Assembly: GCF_028769735.1 (NCBI RefSeq)
Contig: NC_088171.1
Span: forward strand, 143,241,917 to 143,305,916
Length of the DNA: 64,000 nt
Source: Zonotrichia leucophrys gambelii
Taxonomy: Eukaryota > Chordata > Aves > Passeriformes > Passerellidae
Reading direction: 5' to 3'
How positions within the stretch are numbered: the first letter of the stretch is position 1; every line of letters starts with the position of its first letter. The position numbers and the translations under genes were made by a program. The notes under the pieces are model-generated. The model saw only the letters and a program-made list of their open reading frames with translations, ran no database searches and was not told the DNA's origin. Positions 63,266-64,000 of the stretch are shown here, piece after piece.

Positions 63266-64000
63266 TTAGCATTAGAATAAATCTTAAGTGTACGAATGTT
63301 GAACGGGGACTTGGGGTGCTGACAATGAAAAATACTATAGCACTGAGGGTGCTTTGCAACCCTCATCACTGGTGTACCTGAGCACCCTGGAGCATCACAG
63401 CAGGAAAAGGAGAAATAATCCTTCTGGGATCCTTAAACACCAATGGTCTATGATTCACAAGACACAGGAGGTACTAGAACTGACATCTTCAAAATCCTGT
63501 GTTAGTGTCCCGTTCCTTTTGTCAGACTTGGTGACAAATAGGTGCCAAACTTCTGTAATGCAATGGCAATATCACACCAGGTCTGTCTTGTTGAAGGTCA
63601 TCTATGGGATGAGCATGAGTTGAGCTGGATGAGCGTGGCTCTGTGGATGTGTGGTGGGGTCTGATGCAAGGACTGCAGAAATACATGAATTCTATGTTAC
63701 CATCTATTAGTTTGTAAGTGATCAGGCTTGTAACTGCTGTGGTTGAAAGTTGCAGTTTTAATTGGCTTTTGTAGATATATAGATTATACAAGATTTACGG
63801 CTTTACTGGTATGAATATTAAGGAGACATTTAAAAGTATGGACTTAACTCTAATTATTTTTGACATCTCTCTAAAAGCTGAGGACTGTTTTATAAATAAA
63901 ATAACCAAAACTAGTATTGCTCAATTCTGTACCAAATTAAGTTTAAGAAGTTTGTACATAATAAATAATGTTATGATTTTAAAATGTTCCATTACATTAT
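63266..64000. other. Unique gene-free DNA
   Basis: No recognised gene or repeat; the last 250 bp is AT-rich and featureless. Confidence 0.55.

Noticed and set aside
1..64000. CRISPR arrays, operons, rRNA, tRNA, toxin or defence systems
   Set aside because: None seen; the sequence is vertebrate in character, and no regularly spaced repeats or tRNA/rRNA signatures were found on reading.

Overview
The window looks like gene-poor, CpG-poor, AT-leaning chromosomal DNA of a bird, most likely a songbird. The taxon rests on the mobile elements. Several degraded CR1-family LINE 3' ends carry the typical avian tail (ATTCTRTG-type repeats), and there is one solo LTR of a type I remember as common in passerine genomes. 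No complete gene, rRNA, tRNA, CRISPR array or operon-like arrangement is visible. No open frame exceeds about 170 codons, and almost all are best read as chance. The sequence reads as intergenic or deep-intronic DNA.

Layout. 1-2600: unique DNA with one short 29-bp-period repeat. 2610-3965: two minus-strand CR1 fragments. 3970-11370: unique DNA with a CA/TG repeat, a poly-T run, a (GAT)n/(TTA)n tract and one possible conserved non-coding block. 11380-12290: the longest CR1 copy, on the minus strand, reaching into the reverse transcriptase (RT) region, followed by a short plus-strand CR1 end. 13164-13910: a strong near-perfect hairpin and two separate exact 20-bp tandem duplications. 15254-21090: two CR1 ends, one faint CR1 end, a (TG)12 microsatellite and a possible regulatory block. 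25419-25799: a minus-strand solo LTR with a perfect 6-bp target-site duplication. 25810-40900: unique DNA with only a small CR1 end. 40908-52745: three CR1/LINE-related relics besides one good minus-strand CR1 copy, and weak coding-like minus-strand frames at 45.0-45.4 kb and 43.2-43.4 kb. 52760-62180: unique DNA, including an AT-rich TAAT-motif block at 54.85-55.5 kb that is a candidate conserved enhancer. 62184-63265: a short telomeric repeat fused to the 5' break of a plus-strand CR1, which faces a minus-strand CR1 tail to tail.

I found no new multi-gene system. The items most worth checking are the 65-nt hairpin, the telomere-repeat/CR1 junction, the solo LTR as a dated insertion, and the few minus-strand frames with coding-like composition. 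All family assignments come from reading the sequence and memory; no search was run.
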